From NCBI RefSeq assembly GCF_016597725.1, contig NZ_VCGY01000003.1, forward strand, positions 248,001 through 312,000: 64,000 nt of DNA, in the 5' to 3' direction. The notes beneath the pieces are model-generated. The model was not told where the DNA came from and ran no database searches. It worked only from the letters and a program-made list of their open reading frames with translations. Position 1 is the stretch's first letter; the number at the start of each line of letters is the position of its first letter. The DNA comes from Marinobacter sp. 1-4A. Lineage in GTDB: Bacteria > Pseudomonadota > Gammaproteobacteria > Pseudomonadales > Oleiphilaceae. Position numbers and translations under genes: made by a program. Below, piece after piece: positions 38,648-48,177 of this stretch.

Positions 38648-39368
38648 TAGCGCCTCCGTGCCCGACGGCATCAAATGCCTGCCATGGCCGGAGCAGTTCC
38701 AAGCTCTGGCAAAGCATACCAAGGCGCCGGTATTAAAAGCCTTTTACGAAGCCGGTTGCGTTGCTCCAGACACTCCGGTTTGCGACGTGCCCATGGTGGC
38801 CTTGGACTTTGAAACCACGGGTTTGGAGTCAGAGGCCCACTCGATTGTTAGTATCGGCTTGGTGCCCTTCACGCTAGATGCCATTTTGCTTAGCCAAGCA
38901 AAACACTGGATCGTGCGGCCCAAACTTCCGTTGCACCAAATGTCAGTCACCTTCCACGGCATCACCCACGCCGATATTGAAAAAGCTCCGGATCTTTCAG
39001 ACATACTAGAAGAGGTATTCGCTAGCCTGAACGGCCGAATTCCCGTGGTGCACTTCCGGCATATCGAGCGGCCTTTTCTCGATGTGGCGCTGCAATACCG
39101 CCTGAATGAAGGCATTCGGTTTCCGTTAGTTGATACCATGGCCATTGAGGCGCACCTACACCCGGATCGCCAACCCTCTTTCTTCAAGCGCCTGATTGGA
39201 GAAAAGCCGGTATCCATCCGGCTTTCAGACAGCAGAAAACGCTATGGGCTGCCTCACTATGCGGCCCATAACGCTCTGATAGATGCCATTGCCACTGCCG
39301 AATTACTGCAGGCGCAGATCCAACATCACTTCAGCCCGCAAACGCCGATCGGCGATTTATGGCTTTAA
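38640..39368 (+). CDS. DEDDh 3'-5' exonuclease (DnaQ-like)
   Basis: 242 residues with the exonuclease fold: ALDFETTGL (Exo I acidic pair), PVVHFRHIERPFLD (Exo II region) and HNALIDAIATAEL (Exo III with the DEDDh histidine). The first 45 residues are a helical extension. Overlaps the DUF294 gene by eight bases, so co-translated. Related to the epsilon subunit but too divergent to be the polymerase III proofreader. Confidence 0.88.
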   Translation: MSDSASVPDGIKCLPWPEQFQALAKHTKAPVLKAFYEAGCVAPDTPVCDVPMVALDFETTGLESEAHSIVSIGLVPFTLDAILLSQAKHWIVRPKLPLHQMSVTFHGITHADIEKAPDLSDILEEVFASLNGRIPVVHFRHIERPFLDVALQYRLNEGIRFPLVDTMAIEAHLHPDRQPSFFKRLIGEKPVSIRLSDSRKRYGLPHYAAHNALIDAIATAELLQAQIQHHFSPQTPIGDLWL

Positions 39369-39390
39369 TGGCGATTTAATGGCTTAGGGC

Positions 39391-40599
39391 TTACTGCGAT
39401 GCCTCCACCTCGGGAATCCAGTCGCCGTAACCGGCCTCAGCCATGTCCTCTAGTGGGATAAACTTCAGCGCTGCCGAGTTCATGCAGTAGCGCAAGCCGG
39501 TCGGGGCCGGGCCATCGTTAAACACATGCCCAAGGTGCGAATCGGCAAAGCGGCTGCGGATTTCAGTACGTTTCATGAAAAACCCGTTGTCTTCCTTCTC
39601 GACAACCATGTCTGAGCTCAACGGGCGGGTGAAACTTGGCCAGCCGGTTCCAGACTTATACTTGTCGCGGGAAGAGAACAGCGGCTCACCGGAAACAACG
39701 TCCACGTAGATTCCCGGTTGTTTGTTATCCCAGTAAGGATTGCTGAAGGCACGCTCGGTGCCGTCGTTCTGTGTTACTTCATACTGGGTGCTGGAGAGGC
39801 GTTGCTTCAGCACTTCACTGCTCGGCTTAACGAAGGCTTCCGGATCGAAGCCCTTCTTCTCTGCCGCACCTGTGTCTTTGGCAGCCTCACTAGCACTGTT
39901 ATGCATGTTGTTGTCGGGTTTGAACTGGCTGAAGTCCAGCTCATAATCCTCGCCATACACGTCTTCAATGAACTGATAGCGGCCAGAGTTGAAGGTATAG
40001 AGTTTGTAGCGCACAGGATTCTTTTTGTAGTAATCCTGATGGTACTGCTCGGCCGCATAAAAGGTTTTCAGGGGCGTAATTTCAATCACCACCGGCTTTT
40101 CGTAAATACCGGAAGCCTGCAGCTCTTTCTTAGCCGCTTCAGCCAAACGCTTCTGCTCAGGGTTTTGGTAGAAAATCGCCGGGCGGTACTGTTGGCCACG
40201 GTCCACAAACTGGCCGTTGGCGTCTGTCGGGTTCATCATTCGCCATAGGCCCTGCAGCAATCCTTCATACGTAATTTCTTTCGGATCGTAATACACCTGA
40301 ACGGCTTCTGTGTGCCCGGTGCCGCCGGAAGCGACTTGCTGATAAGTTGGGTTAGGCTCCTCCCCGCCTGCATAGCCGGAAACGGCCTCTACCACGCCGG
40401 GAATCTTTTCGTACCCGGCTTCTACGCACCAGAAGCACCCCCCGGCAAAGGTGGCGACCTTCAAACCGGGATCTGTGGGCGCATAGGCATTGGCATTGGC
40501 ACCATCCATGCCTTTCTCGGCGGTGGCAACGGTGGCGTAAAAGGCGCCGGTTGCCGCGATCAGCATCGCGGCGACCATTGCGAGCATGTTTCGGTTCAT
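39391..40599 (-). CDS. msrAB: Exported bifunctional methionine sulfoxide reductase MsrAB
   Basis: 402 residues from ATG 40599, with AAGGAGAG upstream. N-terminal signal/anchor ([23 protein letters not shown]); MsrA domain with catalytic C55 in [14 protein letters not shown] and YHQDYY; an about 50-residue linker; MsrB domain with TGWPSF, HLGHVF and catalytic Cys in [11 protein letters not shown]. It repairs both methionine-S- and R-sulfoxide in the periplasm. The CxxC zinc pairs of many MsrB proteins are absent. A two-component system lies upstream on the same strand. Confidence 0.94.
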   Translation of the reverse strand: MNRNMLAMVAAMLIAATGAFYATVATAEKGMDGANANAYAPTDPGLKVATFAGGCFWCVEAGYEKIPGVVEAVSGYAGGEEPNPTYQQVASGGTGHTEAVQVYYDPKEITYEGLLQGLWRMMNPTDANGQFVDRGQQYRPAIFYQNPEQKRLAEAAKKELQASGIYEKPVVIEITPLKTFYAAEQYHQDYYKKNPVRYKLYTFNSGRYQFIEDVYGEDYELDFSQFKPDNNMHNSASEAAKDTGAAEKKGFDPEAFVKPSSEVLKQRLSSTQYEVTQNDGTERAFSNPYWDNKQPGIYVDVVSGEPLFSSRDKYKSGTGWPSFTRPLSSDMVVEKEDNGFFMKRTEIRSRFADSHLGHVFNDGPAPTGLRYCMNSAALKFIPLEDMAEAGYGDWIPEVEASQ

Positions 40600-40620
40600 A
40601 ACAACTCTCCTTGGATCAAT

Positions 40621-40661
40621 GTTGAGAGATGGATTAAGTGACGGATTGAGAGACGGGTTAG
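40621..40661. repeat. Three imperfect 12-base tandem repeats before msrAB
   Basis: On the minus strand three 12-base units of the form AAyCCrTCwCTy follow each other (about 40661 to 40624). They lie 22 or more bases upstream of the msrAB start and read in frame as [12 protein letters not shown] in a longer, unlikely start. They may be operator half-sites for the neighbouring response regulator. Confidence 0.5.
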
Positions 40662-40761
40662 GGCACACGTTGAAAAAATGTACCGGGCTCAGTCAATAAA
40701 CGTGTTCAGTCGCCATCGTATCGCCGTAACTTCACTAATTTGTTCCTTAGTTCTTACGAAT

Positions 40762-42258
40762 CTATAACACCGTGGATTCTTTTTTTGCCGAATCCGCCAG
40801 CGGCAACCAGAAACAGAACCTTGCCCCCGCTCCCGGTGGGCTTTCTACCGAAACACTGCCGTGTTGCAGTTCTGCCATTCTGCGTGCAATGGCAAGGCCC
40901 AGCCCCGCATGGCCACTACTGCTCGCATCCGGAGCCTGATAAAACGGGTCGAATACGTGTTTCAGATCTTGTTCCGCAATTCCTTTACCCATGTCTTCCA
41001 CGGTTACCGCAACGCCGTCACCGTCTAATGCAACCTTCAACTTCACCTCGCCACCCATCGGTGAGTGGTCAACGGCGTTTCCAATCAGGTTGTCTAAAAC
41101 CCGCTCGGTCATGGCAATATCCGCAAGCACCATTGCCGGCTGAACACGGGTAATAGTCAGCGCAACATTCGCCTGTTCGGCCCTCGGCCTGTGTTTTTGT
41201 ACCACATCGTGCAACAACTCCGCTGGCATGAACGGCTCTATAAACGGTTGCCGCTCGCGGGCATCCAGTGCCGCTAGCTCAAACAGCTCGTCAACCAGTT
41301 TGCCCAACCTAAGCGTTTCAGCCAATGCCACTCCCAAAAAGCGCTGGCGTTCATCTGGACTCAGCTCCTGCTGCTTCATACCCAGTGTTTCCAGATAGCC
41401 CTGAACCGACGCCAGGGGTGTGCGCAAATCGTGAGACACCTGCGCCACCAACTGTCGTCGCTGATGATCCTTATCTTTCAACAACTCCAACTGGCCAGCA
41501 ATGCGGGCGGCCATCTGATCAAACCGAGCGGCCAAGTAATCAACGTCATCTCCGGGAACATCCGTTTCACCCGCCTTACCCGTACTCTCAGTATCCGGCT
41601 CAAACGCTTCCACTCGCGCGGTCAGCCGGGAAAGCCGCCGTGTTAGTAGTCGGAAAAACAGCAAACCGGCCAGCAGCCCCACAAAGAGACTGATTGCCAG
41701 AGCACCTCCGCCCATCTGTAAAAGACGATCGCTGTGCACCATGCTCTCGGCAAAATCGTATTCCTCACCGCGCAATACAACGTACAGATAACCCGTTGGG
41801 TTCTCAGCGCTGGGTACTGGAGTCACCGAAAAAACTTTCCGACGATCGTGGCTGCGCGGGTCATCGCCCTGTAAAGGGTAGGCATCCGGGCTTTCCAATA
41901 GCCGATGAATCGGCTCCAAAGAGACATGCTTGCGCTTGATGCTGGCCGGGTTGGCAGAATAGGAAAGAATACGCCCATCCCAGTCGAGCAAATAGATCTC
42001 GATGCTGGGGTTGATGCTCATGTACAGGTCAAACAAGCGCTCCAGTTCGCTGTGGTTGATCTGCCCATCAGTTACCAGGTTGCGATCTGCGACCAGATGG
42101 CTGGCCAGATCGCGGTTGAGTTCGTGGCCCACTGCCGCGCTGTATTCACGAACGGAGTACAGGCTCAGCACAGTAAATAGCCCGCCAACAACCACCAATA
42201 GAACAAACAGGCTGAGGGCTAATCGCGCGTAAAGCGTTTGAAACAGGGATCGGGTCAT
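40762..42258 (-). CDS. Membrane sensor histidine kinase
   Basis: 498 residues: TM1 about 10-33, periplasmic sensor about 34-180, TM2 about 185-207, HAMP-like linker, histidine in VAQVSHDLRTPLASVQGYLE, ATPase domain with DNLIGNAVDHSP, EDMGKGI and GHAGLGLAIARRM. Three bases after the regulator gene. Position upstream of exported msrAB suggests an oxidative or envelope-stress signal, by analogy with HprRS-MsrPQ of E. coli. Confidence 0.92.
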   Translation of the reverse strand: MTRSLFQTLYARLALSLFVLLVVVGGLFTVLSLYSVREYSAAVGHELNRDLASHLVADRNLVTDGQINHSELERLFDLYMSINPSIEIYLLDWDGRILSYSANPASIKRKHVSLEPIHRLLESPDAYPLQGDDPRSHDRRKVFSVTPVPSAENPTGYLYVVLRGEEYDFAESMVHSDRLLQMGGGALAISLFVGLLAGLLFFRLLTRRLSRLTARVEAFEPDTESTGKAGETDVPGDDVDYLAARFDQMAARIAGQLELLKDKDHQRRQLVAQVSHDLRTPLASVQGYLETLGMKQQELSPDERQRFLGVALAETLRLGKLVDELFELAALDARERQPFIEPFMPAELLHDVVQKHRPRAEQANVALTITRVQPAMVLADIAMTERVLDNLIGNAVDHSPMGGEVKLKVALDGDGVAVTVEDMGKGIAEQDLKHVFDPFYQAPDASSSGHAGLGLAIARRMAELQHGSVSVESPPGAGARFCFWLPLADSAKKESTVL

Positions 42259-42261
42259 GGG

Positions 42262-42963
42262 TTAATCCAGAAACCGATAACCGACACCCCAGACCGTCTG
42301 AACATAGACAGGCTCGGCCGGGTTGGCTTCAATTTTATTACGCAACCGGTTGATGTGAGTGTTTACCGTGTGTTCATAGCCCTCATGGTTATAGCCCCAA
42401 ACAGCGTCAAGCAACTGTGCCCGGCTGAATACGCGCCCTCGGTGGCAAGCAAAATGCCAAAGCAAATCAAACTCTCGGGCGGTAAGCTCCACTTCGCTCC
42501 CGTGTATGAACACCCTACGCCGCAGAGGGTCTATCCTGAGCCCATTCACTTCCACTTCTACAGCTTTTGCCTGTTCAACCGCGCGTGTTGAAAGTGCATC
42601 CACCCGTCGGAACAGCGCTTTAATTCGGGCTGCCAACTCCGCAACGCTGAATGGCTTTGTTAGGTAGTCATCTGCACCCATTTCGAGGCCGAGCACCCGG
42701 TCCAATTCCGTACTTTTGGCGGTCAGCATGAGCACCGGAACATAACCCGGGAGCCCTCGGATTTCACGGCATACAGAAAGCCCATCCAGCCCCGGCAGCA
42801 TCAGATCGAGCACAACCAGATCAATGCCACCCTGCTTAAACCGCTCAAGACCGGCATCTCCGCGATCCTCCAATACCGGCTCCATACCCAGATCTTTGAT
42901 CTGCATGCCCACCAGTTCGCCGATGCCGGGGTTGTCTTCAATAATCAATACAGTTCGTGTCAT
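42262..42963 (-). CDS. OmpR-family response regulator
   Basis: 233 residues: receiver with acidic pair ED, phosphoacceptor Asp in VVLDLMLPG and Lys in LTKPFSVAEL; winged-helix domain ending in EHTVNTHINRLRNKIEANPAEPVYVQTVWGVGYRF. First gene of a minus-strand unit followed by the kinase; msrAB follows 162 bases after the kinase. Confidence 0.93.
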   Translation of the reverse strand: MTRTVLIIEDNPGIGELVGMQIKDLGMEPVLEDRGDAGLERFKQGGIDLVVLDLMLPGLDGLSVCREIRGLPGYVPVLMLTAKSTELDRVLGLEMGADDYLTKPFSVAELAARIKALFRRVDALSTRAVEQAKAVEVEVNGLRIDPLRRRVFIHGSEVELTAREFDLLWHFACHRGRVFSRAQLLDAVWGYNHEGYEHTVNTHINRLRNKIEANPAEPVYVQTVWGVGYRFLD

Positions 42964-43223
42964 AAGCGCTGGTTTTGTCCCGGTGGCCGCAGAGTTTCTG
43001 TGTTTTTCTATGAGACGAGTCTAGCCCTAAAAGTTCACAAATTCGTCACACCGGCATCAATGGACGCGCTTTTAACTTACAAGCATGTCTTGGTGCCCGT
43101 GCCGGCCTTCGCTATGATAAAACGAATGGTCTACGCTGAGTGGGGACTCGAATCTAGGCCGAGTGTCCACCGAATAATTGAGGTGGAGCCATGCCGTTTA
43201 ACACTATGAATAAGGAGTATTCT

Positions 43224-43826
43224 ATGTTCCACAGTAAATCAATAACCCGGTGGTCACTGGCGCTTGTAGTATCTCTATTGGCCTTTGCAGCCCAAGCAAA
43301 GGATTTATCCGACTCAACAATCCGTGCATTTATTGCAACAATGAACGATGCGCAGGCTCTGCAGGATAAGTACGAAGACACCGAGGGATGGCCCGACCCT
43401 GAAAGTGAAGAAACGACGTCAATGCCCGACATGACGCGGCTCTTTTCCAGTGGTGTTGAGCAAATGGAGGGCACACCCGCCTATGCCGAGTTCGAGTCCG
43501 TGGCTAAGAAGCGGGGCTTCGACAGCCTTGAATCTTGGGCGTCTGTCGGGGATCGAGTATTCGCCGCGATGATGGCTATTCAAATGAAGTCAGAAAGCTC
43601 GGGCGTAGGGCAAGAGATGGCGGGAGTCATGGCAGAAATTGAAAACGACCCTAACATGAGCGAACAACAAAAGGCTCAAATGCGGGCAATGATGGGCGCA
43701 GCTCTTAGCATTACAAAAATAGCTGACGATGTTCCCGCTGCTGACATCGAAGCCGTCCGCCCCCACCTAAAGGATCTGGAAGCAGCAATGGGTGATGATG
43801 AAGACTGGGATGACAGCGAAGACTGA
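43224..43826 (+). CDS. Exported hypothetical protein with acidic tail
   Basis: 200 residues; start ATG 43224, which has AAGGAG eight bases upstream; an ATG at 43191 is in frame but lacks one. Signal peptide ending AAQA. The mature protein is alpha-helical, Met- and Glu-rich (MEGTPAYAEFESVAKKRGFDSLESW, EQQKAQMRAMMGAALSI) and ends in a run of Asp/Glu/Trp. I do not recognise a named family. Not linked to an operon; a terminator follows directly. Confidence 0.75.
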   Translation: MFHSKSITRWSLALVVSLLAFAAQAKDLSDSTIRAFIATMNDAQALQDKYEDTEGWPDPESEETTSMPDMTRLFSSGVEQMEGTPAYAEFESVAKKRGFDSLESWASVGDRVFAAMMAIQMKSESSGVGQEMAGVMAEIENDPNMSEQQKAQMRAMMGAALSITKIADDVPAADIEAVRPHLKDLEAAMGDDEDWDDSED

Positions 43827-43838
43827 CTCTTGCCCCAC

Positions 43839-43880
43839 AAAAAAGCCCGGAGAGCATCGCTGCTTTCCGGGCTTTTTTTT
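43839..43880. terminator. Rho-independent terminator, probably bidirectional
   Basis: AAAAAGCCCGGA and TCCGGGCTTTTT form a stem around a 12-base loop, with T runs on both sides. It sits between the exported hypothetical gene and the convergent NSS symporter gene and can serve both. Confidence 0.9.
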
Positions 43881-43890
43881 GTCAGCGCAC

Positions 43891-45288
43891 TTACGCGAGA
43901 AGGTTGTAGGCAAACACAATCACAACCGCCACCGGTGTAACAAAGCGCAGAAAGCTCAGCCATACAGCAAAGATGCCATCGCCCATATCCAAATCGGCTT
44001 TCAACGACTCCTTGGCAACAAACCAGCCCACAAAGATAGCCGTTAGTAGCCCTGACAGGGGCAGTAGGATGTTAGCCGTAAAGAAATCCAACAGGTCGAA
44101 AATGGTTTTTCCTTCAAAACGCGCAAACATATCCAGAGGCGCAACATCGGCCCAAACGTTCAACGACAAGATAGATGCGATACCCAGAAGCCAGCAGAGC
44201 ACGCCAACCAGTATGGCACTGCCTGCGCGCTCCATATTGGTGTTTTCCTCAACCCACTCAACCACCGGCTCCAACAGGGAAATACCCGACGTCCAAGCGG
44301 CAAACAGTAGCAATATAAAGAACAGCGTGCCGAACAAACCACCCATGGGCATATTGCCGAACGACAGTGGCAGGGTTTGGAAAATCAAGCCGGGACCTGC
44401 GCCAGCCTCCAGGCCATTGGCAAACACCACCGGGAAAATCGCCAGTCCCGCAAGCAAAGCAACAACGGTATCCATCAGCGCTATGGTAACGGCGGTACGC
44501 CCAACGGGTATGTCACGCCCTAGATACGAGCCATAGGCGATCATGATGGCCATACCCAAGCTCAGGGTAAAAAACGCATGCCCTAGAGCAATCAGCACAC
44601 CATCGATGGTTAACGCCTTAAAGTTGGGCGTAAATAAAAAGCTAACTGCCTCACTAAAATGACCTGTTGTTGTGGCATAACCAACCGCAATAAGCAGCAA
44701 CACGAACAGTGCGGGCATGAGAATGGTAACCGCACGTTCCAAGCCACCCTTCAGCCCCCGAGAGACCACCAGAATAACCAACGCCATGAACAAGGTATGC
44801 CATGCCAGCAGTTGCTTAGGGCTTGCGAGCAAATCACTGAACAAGCTACCAATGGACTCTGCAGTGCCCCCGGTAAAATCGCCCACCGCCGCATGGCCAA
44901 TGTACGAAGCGGCCCAACCACCTATAACGGAATAGAAAGAAAGAATTGCGAACGCAGCAATCATGCCGATAACTGCAGAAATACGCCACGCCGGTGAACT
45001 CAGATTGCGTTCGGCAACCAAGCGCATACTGCCAATCGGGTTATGACGGCCACTGCGACCTATGAAGATCTCCGCCATCATAATTGGAACACCAATAACC
45101 GCGATACACAGCAGGTAGACCAGTACGAATGCACCGCCTCCGTTTTCACCGGTTATATAAGGAAACTTCCATACGTTGCCAAGCCCAACGGCGGAGCCGG
45201 TTGCAGCAAGAATGAAAGCAAAGCGTGAAGACCACAGGCCGCGAGAGGCCCCCGAATCGATACCCGAAGCCGGGTTTGACTGAGACAT
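43891..45288 (-). CDS. Neurotransmitter:sodium symporter family transporter
   Basis: 465 residues, about 11-12 helices of the LeuT fold. Signature near the N-terminus: WSSRFAFILAATGSAVGLGNVWKFPYITGENGGGAFV, which holds the substrate and Na+ site residues. Probably a Na+-coupled amino-acid importer; substrate not readable. Single gene between two hairpins. Confidence 0.93.
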   Translation of the reverse strand: MSQSNPASGIDSGASRGLWSSRFAFILAATGSAVGLGNVWKFPYITGENGGGAFVLVYLLCIAVIGVPIMMAEIFIGRSGRHNPIGSMRLVAERNLSSPAWRISAVIGMIAAFAILSFYSVIGGWAASYIGHAAVGDFTGGTAESIGSLFSDLLASPKQLLAWHTLFMALVILVVSRGLKGGLERAVTILMPALFVLLLIAVGYATTTGHFSEAVSFLFTPNFKALTIDGVLIALGHAFFTLSLGMAIMIAYGSYLGRDIPVGRTAVTIALMDTVVALLAGLAIFPVVFANGLEAGAGPGLIFQTLPLSFGNMPMGGLFGTLFFILLLFAAWTSGISLLEPVVEWVEENTNMERAGSAILVGVLCWLLGIASILSLNVWADVAPLDMFARFEGKTIFDLLDFFTANILLPLSGLLTAIFVGWFVAKESLKADLDMGDGIFAVWLSFLRFVTPVAVVIVFAYNLLA

Positions 45289-45370
45289 GTTAAGTTCCTG
45301 TGCTTTTGGCTAAGGAATCGCAAGCAAATAGGAGTGCCGCGGGCAGCCCCGGGCGGTTGGGGGAGGATTC

Positions 45371-45404
45371 TGCCAGCACTAGCCGGGGGATGCCAGTGCT
45401 GGCA
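45371..45404. repeat. Inverted repeat between the NSS and chemoreceptor genes
   Basis: TGCCAGCACT (45371-45380) and AGTGCTGGCA (45395-45404) are perfect ten-base arms around a 14-base loop. No T run follows on either side, so it is not a standard terminator; it lies upstream of the NSS gene and downstream of the chemoreceptor gene and could be an operator or RNA hairpin. Confidence 0.6.
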
Positions 45405-45437
45405 ACAGATTGACGCCGGAATTCCGGCAATCCGGTG

Positions 45438-47012
45438 TTAGTCGCTTTTACCGAGAAAACGCGAAACCAGATCTTTCAATCCGCGAGACATAGCACTCAG
45501 GCTGTCACTGCTCTGTTGGGCAGAGACAGCCCGTCCTTCACTGTGATCCGCAAGCTCGGCAATGCTGACAATCTGGCGGTTGATCTCTTCAGACACCTGA
45601 TTCTGCTCTTCAAACGCCGCAGACATGCTGATGAAGCTGTCTGAGATTGTTCGGATTGAGGTCACTATATCCCGCAGAGAGCTCTCCGCTTCGCGCACCT
45701 TCTCCAGCCCTTGACCGGCCACCGTCTCGCCATCCTCAGTCGCCTGAACGGCAGAATCCACCTGCAAGCGAAAATCATCAATGACGTCTTGAATACGCAC
45801 CGTGGATTCACGGGTGCGCCGGGCCAGCGTGCGCACTTCGTCTGCAACGACCGCAAAGCCACGGCCTTGTTCACCCGCGCGGGCGGCCTCGATAGCGGCA
45901 TTCAGTGCCAACAAGTTGGTTTGATCGGCAATATCAGAAATTAGACTGGCCGCTTCGCCTATGCTTTTGGTGGACTCACCCAACCTGCTGATCACCTCAC
46001 GAATGCCATGGACACGCGTAACCAGCTGTTGGATTGCAACCAGTGCTTCCGAGCTGCGTTCGCTGCCTATAACCGCCAAGCGGTCCGCAGACTCGGCTTC
46101 CCGGGCGTTACCCAGCATGGACTCGGTCACTTCCTGAATGGAAGCGGTCATCTCGGTAATCGCCGAAGCGGTCTGGTCGGTTTCGATGCGCTGACGGCCA
46201 ATAGCGTCCGCGCCCTCGCTTATGAATCCATGGGAAGCACGAGCCTGCTCATAGAGACGTTCTGCTTGGTCATCTATGCGGGCGAGAGCTGTGCGTATCC
46301 GGGCATCTTCACTGATCAACAGCAACGAAAGTTGTGAGAAAAGACCCGTCTCGTCGCTGTATGTGCGTGCCACAACCGGGTCGTGAAAAGCTCCAAGGCG
46401 CAGTGTCAGAAGGCGCTGTAACCGGTGGATCAAGGTTTTCTGTAATAGGACCGCACCCAGTAGGTGGCCCACTACAATTAGCCCGACAGCCAGCCCGCTT
46501 TGCTCTAATCCAAGTGCAGTAAGGCTGAGCGCCAAAGATAGAAACAAGGGCCACCCGGCGCTCGCAACCGATAGCATGCGCTTTCCAGTGCCCAGAGTAG
46601 GCTTACCTGCGGAAATACGGCTATAGAGCTTCTCGGCCCGCGCAATATCTTCACGGGCTGGCTCTACCCGAACCGACTCATAACCAACCACCTGACCCTT
46701 TTCCCGGATTGGGGTTACGTAGGCACTAACCCAATAGTGGTCTCCATTTTTCGCTCGGTTTTTGACCAACCCCATCCAAGCTTTACCCGCCTTCAAATAC
46801 CGCCACATGCCCTCAAAAACCGCCTGCGGCATGTCTGGATGGCGGATAATATTGTGGGCTTGGCCAATCAATTCAGCCTTGTTAAAGCCGCTTATCTCCA
46901 CAAATTCATCGTTGCAGTAGGTAATAACACCTTTGAGGTCGGTAGTGGTAATCAGCCGAGCCCCCTTGCGCATGTTTACTTCACGCTGGGTTACGGGGAG
47001 GTTTTTGCGCAT
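45438..47012 (-). CDS. PAS-domain methyl-accepting chemotaxis protein (Aer-like)
   Basis: 524 residues. PAS domain about 15-120 with [20 protein letters not shown] and [13 protein letters not shown], typical of Aer; two membrane helices about 150-200 (no periplasmic domain to speak of); then a long signalling coiled coil with the hairpin tip [23 protein letters not shown]. Probably an energy- or redox-taxis receptor with FAD in the PAS domain. Monocistronic. Confidence 0.93.
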   Translation of the reverse strand: MRKNLPVTQREVNMRKGARLITTTDLKGVITYCNDEFVEISGFNKAELIGQAHNIIRHPDMPQAVFEGMWRYLKAGKAWMGLVKNRAKNGDHYWVSAYVTPIREKGQVVGYESVRVEPAREDIARAEKLYSRISAGKPTLGTGKRMLSVASAGWPLFLSLALSLTALGLEQSGLAVGLIVVGHLLGAVLLQKTLIHRLQRLLTLRLGAFHDPVVARTYSDETGLFSQLSLLLISEDARIRTALARIDDQAERLYEQARASHGFISEGADAIGRQRIETDQTASAITEMTASIQEVTESMLGNAREAESADRLAVIGSERSSEALVAIQQLVTRVHGIREVISRLGESTKSIGEAASLISDIADQTNLLALNAAIEAARAGEQGRGFAVVADEVRTLARRTRESTVRIQDVIDDFRLQVDSAVQATEDGETVAGQGLEKVREAESSLRDIVTSIRTISDSFISMSAAFEEQNQVSEEINRQIVSIAELADHSEGRAVSAQQSSDSLSAMSRGLKDLVSRFLGKSD

Positions 47013-47161
47013 GAATTGGCCTGTTACTCGTTACGGGTAGGAAGCTATAAATTTGCCCCACACAATATAGATTCAGCCATTCGATTGATATTCATCAAAA
47101 GTAAAACTGAGTAACAGGATTTATCTGAACGATCTTATTCAACAAGGCACGCTGCCTCGCA

Positions 47162-48034
47162 TTACGTTGCCCCGGCAAGGCGCGCACGGGGGTGGAGGCG
47201 AGCGTTCACCCAGAGCGAGAACGCAATAATGCCTCCGCCGATGGCGAGCTTGAGAAGGTCGGCATCACGATTCCAAATCAATAGATTGACCAGTAGGCCA
47301 GCTGGGACCAGCACGTTATTCATGATGGCTAGCGTGCCAGCATCCACTTTACAGGCGCCACGATTCCAAAGAAACAGGCCAAGCCCCGATGCCGCCAGCC
47401 CCAGCCACGAGAGAATTCCCCACTGCAGCGCGGTTGTGGGCAAGCGTTCGGCATTGCCGAATATCATAAAAGACGGTAGAGCGATGATCAGCGCACCTAT
47501 AAAAAAGTAACCGAAGGTACGGTACGCAGGGATGTCCACCGGGTAGCGCTGCATAACGTGCTTGTAGCCCACTTGGCCAGCGGCAAAGGTAAAGTTGGCA
47601 ACCTGTAGCAATAAGAAGCCCGTAATAAAATCTTCACTGAGGCCATCATAGCGGATGATACCGGCACCGAATGTCGCAATGGCGGCGGCGACCAGAGCCA
47701 CGGGAGAGAACCGCCGGAACAACGCGTCGTCTATCAGGGTTACGTAGAGAGGCGTAAATATGGTGAACAGCAACACTTCTGGCACGGTTAAATAACTGAA
47801 GGAGCGGTACAGGCACAGATACGTAACGCCAAATTGCAGCATTCCGGTTACCAGAACACCGAGCCGCAGCCCGCCAGGCACACCGCGCCAACGTGTAAAA
47901 GGCAGGAAAATCAGCGTTGCCAGTAACACCCGGCTGAGTACCGCGAAATCGCTATCTACTTGCCCGGCGAGAAATTCGCCAATCAAGCTGAAAGAGAAGG
48001 CCCAGAGTACCGTTACAAAAACCAGAAGACCCAT
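47162..48034 (-). CDS. DMT-superfamily EamA transporter
   Basis: 290 residues with ten hydrophobic segments in two EamA halves (LLVFVTVLWAFSFSLIGEFLAG at the start; second half from about 140). RVLLATLIFLPFTRWRG and the YRSFSYLTVPEVLLFTIFTPLYVTLIDD segment are typical. Drug/metabolite exporter of unknown substrate. The end has a short basic tail. Confidence 0.88.
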   Translation of the reverse strand: MGLLVFVTVLWAFSFSLIGEFLAGQVDSDFAVLSRVLLATLIFLPFTRWRGVPGGLRLGVLVTGMLQFGVTYLCLYRSFSYLTVPEVLLFTIFTPLYVTLIDDALFRRFSPVALVAAAIATFGAGIIRYDGLSEDFITGFLLLQVANFTFAAGQVGYKHVMQRYPVDIPAYRTFGYFFIGALIIALPSFMIFGNAERLPTTALQWGILSWLGLAASGLGLFLWNRGACKVDAGTLAIMNNVLVPAGLLVNLLIWNRDADLLKLAIGGGIIAFSLWVNARLHPRARLAGAT

Positions 48035-48177
48035 ATTGACTGCTACCCGAATGAATTGGACATGTACTTTAACGGGTTTTAAAGCGGGTTTCAGCGTGTT
48101 TTCGTGGCAACTCCCTATGACGGGCGCTGGCGCAATCAGGTAGGATATCTCGCCCCAAAATCAGCCATGAATACCGA

